NCBI GenBank assembly: GCA_022539475.1
Contig: VCMS01000042.1
Span: forward strand, 213,561 to 277,560
Reading direction: 5' to 3'
Origin: Gracilaria domingensis
Taxonomy: Eukaryota > Rhodophyta > Florideophyceae > Gracilariales > Gracilariaceae
DNA length: 64,000 bases
The notes under the pieces were generated by a model, which saw only the letters and a list, made by a program, of their open reading frames with translations, had not been told where the DNA came from and made no database searches. Position numbers and translations under genes: made by a program. Positions 12,048 to 21,240 of the stretch are shown in pieces. Position 1 is the first letter of the stretch. The number at the start of each line of letters is the position of its first letter.

Positions 12048-12348
12048 CGAAGAAACGGACATGCCAGGAGAGAGCGGATCCGAGTTAGGACGTGTGGCGA
12101 GAGCGCTGATAAAGACCCCGTGTCCCCGTCTAATTCACAGAGTCCGGGGTCAGCCACGACCGCTTAGGTTTTGTGCGAGACAGTGTCTCCGAAAGGAGAC
12201 ACTCAGCTCGCAGTGTCGCCGTAAGCGGTCCGCGAAGTGGGGAGCCAACTGTGCCTTCTGATACGCTCGGCAGTAGCAGCCGGCCGGCTGCGTCGCTCGC
12301 TGTCCTTTCGTGCTAGCTCTTCATAACTGTAATGCTCACAGATGTCAT
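12048..12348 (-). repeat. Terminal direct repeat of the DIRS-order element, downstream copy
   Basis: This 301-bp block matches 16100-16400 with one mismatch seen near 12239/16291. It contains the self-complementary stretch gtgtctccgaaaggagacac. It lies downstream of the recombinase region in the element's own direction. Confidence 0.92.
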
Positions 12349-12379
12349 GAAGAAAACTTGAAGATGCCGAGAGGAACGG

Positions 12380-13300
12380 TTACGTAGGCGGAGGGCGCAG
12401 CGACGGGACGGGGAGGAGATGCGCGAAGAACCATTCCGAAGCGGGCGACACAGAGATAGAACTGTCAGTGTACACTCTAAACATTGATTCCGAACTCCAA
12501 TGGAAGCGATGCATAATGAACTCCCGAGAGAAACCCAATAAAAGCAGTTCGTTGAAAGAGCCAATGCGTGGGCTGTGCGAGCTGTACAAGAATCCGGAAG
12601 GCGCTGACACGGCCGCTGCTTTCAGGGCTTTGTCAACGGCGGAGTGAAGGTTAATTACCGTATCGTCAAGGCTAAATAGCCAAGCTCCTTTCCGAAGACG
12701 CGTCCATTTCCGCAACAAACTAAAAGGGGTTGCAGGATCGTCCCAGGCTGGATTCCGACGATAGCTGAGAACCAAGGGACGGGAGTTGACCTTTCCTTTT
12801 CGCCTTCTGACCCGTAATTCCATTCTGTCTGCCGTGAAAGAAAGGTCTTCACGCTTGATGGTTGTGATGCTCACAGAGCGGAGGTAAAAGATGAAGCTTA
12901 TGACAGTGGCCGCGCAACATCCTACAGTGTGCGATTGTGTGGATTGGCAGCCGGCGCGCACAACGCGCAGGAGAATCTCTGCAGAGCAGCCAATGCGTAT
13001 GGGTTTCCCGTCGCCATCGGAGGCATGTTTTCAAGAGTAGGCGGCCAGTAGGTTCTTCACCAAAGCGGTCCGCGTTGGGGACTGACGGCCATGGTGCTCG
13101 TGAAACTTGGAGATGGCGGACAGATACTGCGGTAAAGATGTGGCCGAAATCTTTCCTTCTTCGGATAGGTAGCCAACAAAGGCTGCGATAGGGCCGTCAT
13201 CTTCTACTAAAGGCTGAATTTGTTCCTTTTCGCAGAAGTCAAACCATTTCTTAAGCTGAGTCGAGCGGTTGATCCAGCTACGTTCGGAGTATCCAAAGTT
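12380..13300 (-). other. Tyrosine recombinase region of the DIRS-order element
   Basis: The N-terminal part (about 13.3-13.03 kb) resembles the SAM-like core-binding domain of tyrosine recombinases (SWINRSTQLKKWFDFCEKEQ, FVGYLSEEGKISATSLPQYL). The C-terminal part (12961-12380) has HSPRIGSFNELLLLGFSRE followed by SSESMFRVYTD, matching the HxxR motif and the tyrosine nucleophile. This enzyme class lets DIRS-order elements integrate without a DDE integrase. It belongs to the fossil element and is not predicted here as an active product. Confidence 0.75.
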
Positions 13301-13395
13301 GGAGATCAGCGCCGCGGCTGCAGCTCCCCCGTTTGTCCGGCTTTGTCTTGCTGTTCGTTCCAGCACGGACCGCCGAACGCCGCAACGATACCGGG

Positions 13396-15357
13396 CTAGC
13401 AACGAATCTGCGCAATCGCCACTGCCCAGGAACGCGCGTTCCGCCGTCCTTGGAGGAGGTCGTGCGGGATCTGGGAGGGGTGCAAGATGGTGATTCGGTT
13501 CGACACCTGTCGGAGGCGTTGATACCAAGGCTGATTGGGCCAGTGGGGCGCCACGAGAATCCCTCGAGCCGCGTCTTCTTCGATCTTCCTGACCACCAGG
13601 GCCACGAAGTCGAATGGAGGGGTCCAAAGGTGGCATGCGCGAGGGTCCCATGGCTCGTCGAGGTGTTGGAACAGATATTTGCGCCGAGCAGCTAGCCGCT
13701 CGCCGAACGGGCGGTCCCAGAATATATGCCGGTCGAACTCGAATTCGTGCCGTAATGCTTGAATGAGGTGGAACGTTGCTCTTGTGTCGTGCGGGAGCCA
13801 TGTTCTCGACAGTCGATCCGCAAACCTGTTGACGGCGCTCGGGATCCAATTGGATTTGACAGTGATCCCGAGCCACTCCAGCACACAATGAAGCTTCCGC
13901 AGCTCGCTCATCATTGCCGGGGAAGCCGACACCATCGCGTTCAGCACCAGTGACACCGCCCGGTTGTCTTCGTGGACTAGGACGCGTTTGATCGCGCTCG
14001 ACCGCAGAAAACGGGCGAAGGGTCTGGTCAACAGTAGCCGAACGGCGCGTAGCTCCCTCACAGTGATCGACTCGTGCCTGTCCTTGGGTCGCCACAACCC
14101 ACGACTTGCCCACAAACCTGCATTGCCCGCTGACAAGTCTGGGCCGAGGGTACCTCCGTAACCGATGTCGGACGCGTCGCTGTGAATTGCCATCTGTGGA
14201 GGCGGCGGTTGTAGGGGCCGACCGCTTCCCTGCGTGAATGAGCGCCAATGGCGCAGGTCGCGCAAAGCTTGTCGGGAAAGACGGACCCTTTCCTTGCGTT
14301 CGTTGTGCTTGCGTTGCGAGACGGCCATAGAGTCGTAGAGCGACCGTGTGTAGAAGCGGGCCAGTGGGTAGGCGAGCCCCAACGATACGCACACGCCGCA
14401 GAAGTGTCTCAACAGTTTCGTTGGTACAAGGCGCTGGTGCAAACAGGCAATTCGCAGGAGTCCTTTGGCGATGCTGTGTACTCTTTCGACCTTGTGCGGC
14501 GTGACAGTTACCACCATTTTGGTGGTGTCGATGCTGAAACCGAGATGATCGATTTGGCGAGACCCGATCCATTCGCCCTTGTCTGGATGCCTAGTGATAC
14601 CGAGCCTGGTCAACAACGCGTCCAGCTTTGTTGTCGCTCTGCGACAGTGCCGCTTCGTGGCCACAGTCCCGAACGGGGATGGGGCGAGCAGAAAGTCATC
14701 GATGTAGGGCAAAAGCCGGTACCCGAGCGCCTCGCGAATGTAACGTACCAGGGGCTTCAGCAGTTTAGTGAACCAGAGGGCGGAGCGCCCCCACCCGAAC
14801 GGTAGCGCGACGCAACGAAAGTACCGTCCACCGTAATGAAACAAGAAATAGTCGCGCATACAGGGGTGCAGGTAGAACGCTCTATATCCGCCCTTTATGT
14901 CCCACGAGAGCAGATAATCGTTCTGCTGCAGATCTAGGGCAAACGACGGAATAGTTTCCATCTTAACCGTCCCTTTCTCCCAGTGAGTAGACTGCGAGCT
15001 GAAATTTACAACGAATCTTCCTTTCAGCACCCCGCTGGAGTTAGGTCTCCAAACCGTGAAGGCTGAAGAAATCATCTTACCCTCTTCTACCCTTGCCATA
15101 GCATAATCCTTTGTCACTTCTTCGTAGATATGCTCTTCTAGACCTTGTCGTAGGTCCTTCTCCGCGTAGTCTATGTCTACCGGAGACTGGGGAATCGGAG
15201 GTAGCACGGTGCCTTCCGTAAAGGGAACAACCGGTGGGTCATATATACCGTACTTCACGGCACGTGCTACAAATGGAGACGCATGAAGTAAACGCACCCA
15301 TTCGTGCGCTTTCCTCGACGTCTTCCTCCAGAGAGGGGTGATTCCCGCCCCCTCCAT
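13396..15357 (-). other. Reverse transcriptase/RNase H ORF of the DIRS-order element
   Basis: This is a 653-codon open frame. Recognisable parts are RT core motifs (DYLLSWDIKGGYRAFYLHPC, then CVALPFGWGRSALWFTKLLK and YIDDFLLAPS at the catalytic YxDD) and RNase H motifs (HSDASDIGYGGTL, HEDNRAVSLVLNAM). The RT groups by motif with DIRS/Ngaro-type enzymes rather than Ty3 integrase-bearing elements. The frame overlaps the start of the recombinase frame, as is common in this order. Confidence 0.88.
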
Positions 15358-15377
15358 GGATGCAGAACTAGTAATAG

Positions 15378-16022
15378 TTACTGCTTGGCGGCGGCGCCGT
15401 CTTTGGACGCCCCCTTGCCCTTGGATGCCTTCTGGTTGAGGATCATTTTCGCAATCTCTTTCGCCGTTTCGACTTCTAAGCGAGAGGAAAGTGCTTCCCG
15501 GAAGGTCCTGTGGGTTTCCGAGAAAACGGCGTCATGACTCTGTTCCACCAGATAAGACGTCGTGCGCGCGAGTTGTAGACCCTTCTCAGTTATATCCCGA
15601 AAGTATTGCCCTCGCATGGTAAGCACTTCCAAACACGCTTCACCGGAGGTTTTGACGGTAGCCAGTAGCCTGCACAGTTGACCAGGGTCCTCGGTCGACA
15701 TGGCTAGAGTGAAAGAGGCCAGCAAAATTTCCATCCAAGTACCTGCGGCGTTTATGTATTCCCACTCTTTCGCCGAGCGCCTATCACGGTTCCTCAGCTC
15801 AGTCAAGAATGCGCTTTGCTGAGGTTTAAAGAAGCCCATGTGGTCAATAGGGACATGAGGTCCTCGCTCGAACAGCGTGCTCTCGCCCAGCATTTGAGAG
15901 TTCTGAAGCTCGAGGCAAATAGCTCGGTAATCGTCGCGAGTCGGTTTGCTGTCGTTGCAGAGCGCTTGGAAGGTTTGCGTATCGCTGGGCCAGGATAGGG
16001 CTCCATCTGTCTGATTGGCCAT
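15378..16022 (-). other. Gag-like ORF of the DIRS-order element
   Basis: This 214-codon frame starts with ATG and ends in a Lys/Ala-rich tail (QKASKGKGASKDGAAAKQ) that could bind nucleic acid. It is the first ORF of the element. No zinc knuckle is visible. It is assigned by position; sequence families for DIRS-order gag proteins are poorly conserved. Confidence 0.65.
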
Positions 16023-16099
16023 GTTACGTTTAGTTCACGTAGCAATGAAGATGTCGCCGCTTCGAGATGAAGGGAAGTTTCTCAGTAACGCGAAAGTTA

Positions 16100-16400
16100 C
16101 GAAGAAACGGACATGCCAGGAGAGAGCGGATCCGAGTTAGGACGTGTGGCGAGAGCGCTGATAAAGACCCCGTGTCCCCGTCTAATTCACAGAGTCCGGG
16201 GTCAGCCACGACCGCTTAGGTTTTGTGCGAGACAGTGTCTCCGAAAGGAGACACTCAGCTCGCAGTGTCGCCGTAAGCGGTCCGCGATGTGGGGAGCCAA
16301 CTGTGCCTTCTGATACGCTCGGCAGTAGCAGCCGGCCGGCTGCGTCGCTCGCTGTCCTTTCGTGCTAGCTCTTCATAACTGTAATGCTCACAGATGTCAT
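16100..16400 (-). repeat. Terminal direct repeat of the DIRS-order element, upstream copy
   Basis: This is the 301-bp partner of 12048-12348. It lies just upstream of the gag-like ORF in the element's direction and should hold its promoter. The PIF/Harbinger transposase gene starts about 150 bp beyond it on the opposite strand, and an open frame of that gene runs back into the repeat by chance. Confidence 0.92.
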
Positions 16401-16551
16401 AAAAATACACTGGTCAAGATTGGACATGAAACGACGCTTGTTCGCGGCGCAATGTCAATGGCGTTGCAAACACGTTGAACAAGATCCGGTTCGATCCGAT
16501 AAGGGCCCCCGTACAAACCGCCTGTCATTCTGTTCCGCCCACAGTATCATT

Positions 16552-17734
16552 ATGAATTCAAGCGATTCTTCCCGCTCTTCTCTTTCAGAAGATCAGGAAA
16601 TTGCGCATTTCCTTTGCGCTACTCTCTACGTAGTAGTCTACTTGGTTCTCCAACTTGACGAATCGCGCCGCACACCAGCCGTTACTCATTACCCTTCTGA
16701 AAATTTGAGCTTCGAAGAACTAACAGAAGTCTATTCTGAGGGAGATTTTCATGGAGCATTTCGCATGACAAAGAAATCCTTCAATCTTCTCTGCCATAGA
16801 TTACCTCAAACCGAGTTAATTAATGAGAGATCGCCAAGTGACAAAGGTGCGATTCCCGCGAAAGTCAAAATTGCTATTGGTGTCCGAGTAATGGCGGGAG
16901 CGAGTGTCCATGACTTAATGTTGGTGTACAAAGTAAGCACGTCCAGCGTCCACCGCTGCTTTAAGGCATTTATCGCCGCAGTCATCGAATCGATGGACTT
17001 GCCAAGAATTCCGGTGGATGTCGATAAGCTTGAAGAGCTTAGAATGGGTTTCAAAAGGTCAGGTCGCTTTCCGAATCCGCTTTCCGGGTGCATTGGAGCG
17101 ATTGATGGCATCTTCATGGGAATCAAGAAACCCAGATCCTATGAAAATCTCAGCAGTTTCTTCTGCAGGAAAGGATTTTTCTCTATTCCCGTTCAAGCCG
17201 TTGTTGACTCGTCTTATCGATTCCTGGATTTCTCGGCCCAAGCCGTGGGGTCCACGAATGACTCATTGACCTTCATGCTCTCGCCTTTGTTTCGCTTTTT
17301 GGATGCACGCCATCTAGTGTTTGGGTATTTTCTTGTGGGGAATAACGCTTACACGCTTTCGAACTCATTAGTTTGTCCGTTTCCGGGGAAGGATTTGGAA
17401 TGTTTCAAGGACGCAACTAATTTTTTTCCTATACTCTATGCGAATTCATGTCGAGCAGGCGTTTGGGATTCATAATTGGCGCTGGCTTTTGTTTCACAAC
17501 GGAGAGCTGAACTATAGCGTTGAAGAGTGCGTGTCAATTATGGGAGCAGAAACATTGTTTCTCAATTTCTGCATTGACAATGGCAATGTTTACGAATACG
17601 TCTACAATGAGGAGGAAATTAAAAATATGAAGAGTGAGTTAGACGGCTGGCGCGAGAAAGTGCAGGAGGAATTGAATTCAGAGGGTGGGGATAGATCGAT
17701 CTTGAACCGTGATTTTACTCGAGATTTGTTGTGA
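16552..17734 (+). mobile_element. PIF/Harbinger DDE transposase, frameshifted
   Basis: The frame runs from ATG at 16552 (upstream in-frame codons fall in the neighbouring retroelement repeat, so I prefer this start). It has the PIF/Harbinger order: an N-terminal helical region, a helix-turn-helix-like segment (IGVRVMAGASVHDLMLVYKV), the first catalytic Asp in GCIGAIDGIFMGIKKP, then SFFCRKGFFSIPVQAVVD and AVGSTNDSLTF. The usual GDxxYP block reads VGNNAYTLSN, so the acidic residue there is replaced by Asn. A frame change at about 17.43 kb moves the glutamate motif RIHVEQAFG into another frame, which continues to a TGA at 17734. The replaced acid and the frame change make it inactive. It encoded a cut-and-paste transposase; no terminal inverted repeats were found. 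Confidence 0.88.
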
Positions 17735-17819
17735 GCGGCGGTACGGGACAAAGGGCTACTTGGCCCTACTAAAGACCAGTAGAAGAAGCTCAATTCCCGG
17801 CAAGGTGAACGCACTACGC

Positions 17820-19584
17820 TTCGATTTCGCGCCCCCACCATGGCCACAGGCACGCAAGCATGTGTGTGTTGGTCTGATTGGCCAGCCCGTGCCCCCCACG
17901 CTCCCCTAGGCAGGTCGAAGAACGCGGTAAAGAGATCTCTCGAGTCCTATGCAGGTCTATATGCTGCAAATACTCGCTGACAATTGAAGAAATCGCGTTG
18001 GCAGTTTCGACCGTGGTTCCAAATGCTGTTCCAGATGCGACTAGGAACGTTATCTGGATCGTCCCCCCTCTCCAGCTCATGTACTATGATCTGTGCAGTT
18101 TGATTGGGAAGTTTGAGCGCGCGCGCAATCATATAACCAGTAGCTGGATGGACTAACGCGGCAGCGCAGCCAAAGGTTATCACCCTTTGATCAAGGTTGT
18201 GCTTTTCGCCACCAAAAGGAATAAGACAGAACTCCTCGTCGAGAACTTTCTCCACTTGAACGCCGTAGTAATTGAGTCGTTGGTACAAACGATCTTTGAG
18301 AAGATCGAAGGGCAGGGGTGGAGAAGCTCTTAAAGACGTTTCCTGAAAGAACGCATGGCCCCTTTTGCAGCCGTTGAGGGGCATGACGTAGAGAAATGTG
18401 GGCTGCTCGAGACTGACGCGCTTGTCCTTGCGGGTTAGCATGTGATCATTGTGGTAGTCCATGAGCAGCACTTCGTCGCTGTCATACGGTAAGTCTCTTT
18501 CGCTTACAATGCATTCAATACCATGCGCTGCCTGCCCGCCCGGTACCTTGCCAGGCTTGACGTTGATAAACTTGAGGCCATGTCCCGTGGTGTCCATCAC
18601 CAGACGTGCGGAGACTTGGTGTACTGGGTGCTGCAGGTAGTTGCTGATGGCGCGCGGCGGATGGCAACAGCCCGGAGTTGGTGGTGAGGTGGCACCAGCG
18701 GGTGCGGGTGCAGCGGCGCCAGCTGACGGAGTCGAAGGCAATGAGGAGGCGGAGGCGGCGGGAGACGTTCTCCAGCGCGACGAGGTCGGTGGCAAGCAGA
18801 TCGGCGTAGAACATGGAAAGGAGCTCGTCCGTCAGCGCGGTGGGATCCAAGGTGGGCTTGAAAAGCTGCTGATGCTGCTGATGCTGCTGGTGCTGTTGGT
18901 GCTAAGGCGCTGGGTCAGCGGCGGTGACTGGGAGCATGAAGCCGTCTGGGGAGGAGACGGAGACGGGAGCCGGGGGGCGGAGGCGAGGGAGCAGCGGTGG
19001 GCCATAAGCTGGACGTAGCTGAGACTTTGCTTCTCATGACGCACAGACGAAAAGGCATCAGCGGCCAATGTGACGATTGCGGATTTGTCTCAGCGTTCGA
19101 GCAGGCGCGTCTTCAGCTTCTTCCGGTCGACGTGGCTGTAATCATGGGGTAGCACGCGCTTCTGCCAATCGCGTTGCACGTGCACCGACGTTCGCCGGCA
19201 CACATGAGACAAGCAGTCCTGCAAGCCAAGCTGCTCAAGATCTTCAAGCCAGGCGTCGTAGTTATTCGGCCAGGGCGTGTGCAGCTCGCGCAGCGCACGT
19301 TTGCCAAGCGCGGCCGCCAGCAAAAGCCCAGCCGGACCGCCACCTATGACGAGCACGTCGTACAGGAGAGTAAACGACGGCGCGGGCGACGCGGACGGCG
19401 CGGACACGGAAGCCGACTGTGACGACGTTGTTTGCAGCAGCCCGCGCATGCGCCGGCGCGGCGGCGCCGTCGGCAGCAAGCGCGCGCGGGGCCCGTCTGA
19501 GCGAGGAAGGGGCGCGCCGCTGGCGCGAGGGAGCGCGACGGCCATCGGAAAAACCGGCGGGAGTGGCGGCGAGGGCGGCGCCAT
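17820..19584 (-). pseudogene. Lycopene cyclase pseudogene interrupted by foreign gene DNA
   Basis: On the minus strand an ATG at 19584 opens a Pro/Ser/Arg-rich stretch that fits a plastid transit peptide, then DVLVIGGGPAGLLLAAALGK, the FAD-binding Rossmann loop of lycopene beta/epsilon cyclases. PWPNNYDAWLEDLEQLGLQD and DRKKLKTRLLER follow; the residues between GKR and PWPNNY are shortened. Homology then stops for about 450 bp and resumes with SARLVMDTTGHGLKF and runs to RIWNSIWNHGRNCQRDFF at about 17.98 kb. A stop follows and only a short further stretch (LFTAFFDLP) is recognisable, so the C-terminal membrane-associated part is missing. The intervening block carries an F-box gene fragment. 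Lycopene cyclase closes the ionone rings of carotenoids in plastids; this copy cannot do so. Whether it was beta or epsilon type cannot be decided. Confidence 0.9.
18650..18937 (-). pseudogene. F-box gene fragment inside the lycopene cyclase pseudogene
   Basis: In a frame different from the lycopene cyclase, the minus strand encodes a start at 18937, an in-frame TAG, a His-Gln repeat (HQQHQQHQQHQQ) and LTDELLSMFYADLLATDLVA followed by LENVSRRLRLLIAFDSVSWRR. The hydrophobic spacing matches the F-box, the roughly 45-residue motif that docks substrate receptors to Skp1 in SCF ubiquitin ligases. It replaces the part of the cyclase expected here, so either a piece of an F-box gene was inserted or the two gene pieces were joined by rearrangement. 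Confidence 0.65.
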
Positions 19585-19710
19585 CGAAGCGGGCGGAGGG
19601 GGAGCGGGAGGGGGAGGGAGGATTGGGGGGTAGGGGGATGATGATGATGATGGGAACGAGCTGGCGCGGCGCTGTCGGGCGGGTGCCGTGGCTTGTTGGG
19701 CGGCTGTAGA

Positions 19711-19741
19711 ACACGTGTGGTGCACGCTGCACCACACATGT
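19711..19741. promoter_or_regulatory. Near-perfect palindrome with CACGTG box upstream of lycopene cyclase
   Basis: Arms of 14 nt (acacgtgtggtgca and its complement, one mismatch) flank a 3-nt spacer about 130 bp upstream of the lycopene cyclase start. It contains CACGTG, the G-box core bound by bZIP and bHLH factors in plants and common in light-regulated promoters. Its regulatory role here is inferred from position. Confidence 0.45.
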
Positions 19742-19849
19742 TCCGAGCTCAAGAAAACCCCCACCCGTCGCCGCGAGTGCGATGAGGGGGGGTGGGGCGG
19801 AGAGAGAGACAGACAACAAGAAAATTGAAAGGGGGTAGCTGGCCCCAGT

Positions 19850-19865
19850 TTAATCGTGCAGCTTT
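19850..19865 (+). repeat. 16-bp direct repeat flanking a 3.7-kb block, left copy
   Basis: The sequence ttaatcgtgcagcttt recurs exactly at 23571-23586. The two copies bracket the Ty3/gypsy fragment and the antisense ORFs. It may be a duplication made when the block arrived, though 16 bp is long for a Ty3 target-site duplication. Confidence 0.6.
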
Positions 19866-19999
19866 AATGGTACTCTCGAGAAGGGCCGTTTCTTCGTCAT
19901 CTTCGTGCAGTTCAATTGATTCGTTTCACTCTAGCATGTCGTTAAATGCTACAGCCGCGTCGTCTAGCACTACTCGTGTCGTGTTTGACGGTGAGTCTT

Positions 20000-21000
20000 C
20001 TTCAGATGTTGAACGGTTTTTCTCCTTGGCAGTCAGCAGGTCAAATTGACCGTTGCGGACGAAAAATTTGTCCTGGAACTGTCCAACAAACCGCCGAGAG
20101 TTGACGGGCCCCGCACGGATGGTGAAAACTTCACGTCTCCCGATGAACCTGCGGAAGGAGAATACCAAACTCTTGGGGCACGTATGGGATGGAGACGGAG
20201 TCTATGTCGACGAAGACAAGATCTCCGTCATAAGAAATGCCCCTGTTCTAAGAGATGCGTCAGAGTTGAGCAGTTTACTTAGGCTAGCCGGGTACTATCG
20301 TCGCTTTATCAGGAATTTGGCCGAGAGTTCGGCGTACTCCACGCTGCCACTTCGACGAAACGAGGAAGGTTCGCGTGGACGGAAGAGATGCAGGACGCCT
20401 TCGACGAGTTGAAAGAGTAGCTGATCACACCTCCGGTGCTAGCCTACCCTGACTTCTCCAAACCATTCGTCGTCGACACGGACGCGTCCTCGGTCTCGAT
20501 AGGTGCCGTCTTGTGCCAAAATAAGGAGGACGGGAAGGTGCACCCAGTGCACTATGCCTCTTGTACGGCGACGGAAGCAGAGAGGAAATACAGCACGTGC
20601 GAGAGAGAAGCGCTGGCTGTAGTATTCGCGTTGAAGATGTTTCGCGTCTACCTGCTCTCCGAGAACGTCTTCGGGGTGGCTACGGACCACAAAGCGTTGC
20701 AGTACGCCTTCCAGAAGAGAGATATCCACGGAAGGCTGGCACGCTGGATGGACTTCATGGCAGAGTACAATTATCGAGTGAGGTACCGCCCGGGGCTGGA
20801 GAACGGCGGGCCTGAATACCTGTCGAGGACCGAGTTCGAGGAGGTCGCAGAGTCGGGTGAGGATGTCGCGGAGGTTGTCACCGCTGTTGCGTGGGAAGAG
20901 CCAACCCTAGCCGAGCTGGAGCCGTATCTTCTCAACATCGCACGGTTCCTCGTCGTGGAACGCGGTACACGCGCGGAGATTAGTGCTGTATAAGCGCCGA
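20000..21000 (+). mobile_element. Ty3/gypsy fragment: end of RT plus RNase H
   Basis: The plus strand encodes the end of a gypsy-type reverse transcriptase (about 20.05-20.41 kb, with LLRLAGYYRRFIRNLAESS) and an RNase H (20436-20993, with FSKPFVVDTDASSVSIGAVL, ATDHKALQYAF and GRLARWMDFMAEYNYRVRYR). Integrase, LTRs and the RT palm are absent in this window, so it is a partial copy with a few breaks. The RNase H frame is long and clean, suggesting moderate age. The minus-strand ORFs that follow are not part of a usual Ty3 element. Confidence 0.85.
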
Positions 21001-21240
21001 CCAGGACATCTGCAAGTCTAAGCACGACACGGAGCCTGGTGGGGAGTCTAGGAAAGCGCTCCGGTCGAAAAAAGCGGGGGCGCACCAGAGATGTGCGCCC
21101 CGTCGCGAGGCTTGGAGGTTAACCGTAGACGAGTGATAGGAACTAAAGAGGAGGGAAAAAAGGAAACCACAAGTTTACGCACGAAGAATGAGGGCCTAGC
21201 TAAAGCCCGGAAGAGTGACAACTAAGCATTACGTGAGAAA

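Larger units (their letters stand above)
12048..16400 (-). mobile_element. DIRS-order (tyrosine recombinase) retrotransposon, young
   Basis: A 4.35-kb element on the minus strand is bounded by two 301-bp direct repeats (12048-12348 and 16100-16400) in which I find a single mismatch, so the insertion is recent. Parts in transcription order are a gag-like ORF (16022-15378), a long reverse transcriptase/RNase H ORF (15357-13396) and a tyrosine recombinase region (about 13.3-12.38 kb). No integrase or aspartic protease is seen, and I found no DIRS1-type methyltransferase domain. Direct rather than inverted repeats suggest a PAT- or Ngaro-like branch. The two upstream ORFs look whole; the recombinase region appears broken at perhaps one place. 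Confidence 0.88.

Noticed and set aside
13031-14572. A 513-codon minus-strand ORF
   Set aside because: Most of it overlaps the reverse transcriptase/RNase H frame and is its shadow; only the last part (from about 13.3 kb) carries recombinase sequence.
19277-19709. Plus-strand Ala/Gly-rich ORFs opposite the cyclase start
   Set aside because: They are complements of the Pro/Arg-rich transit-peptide region and show no domain.
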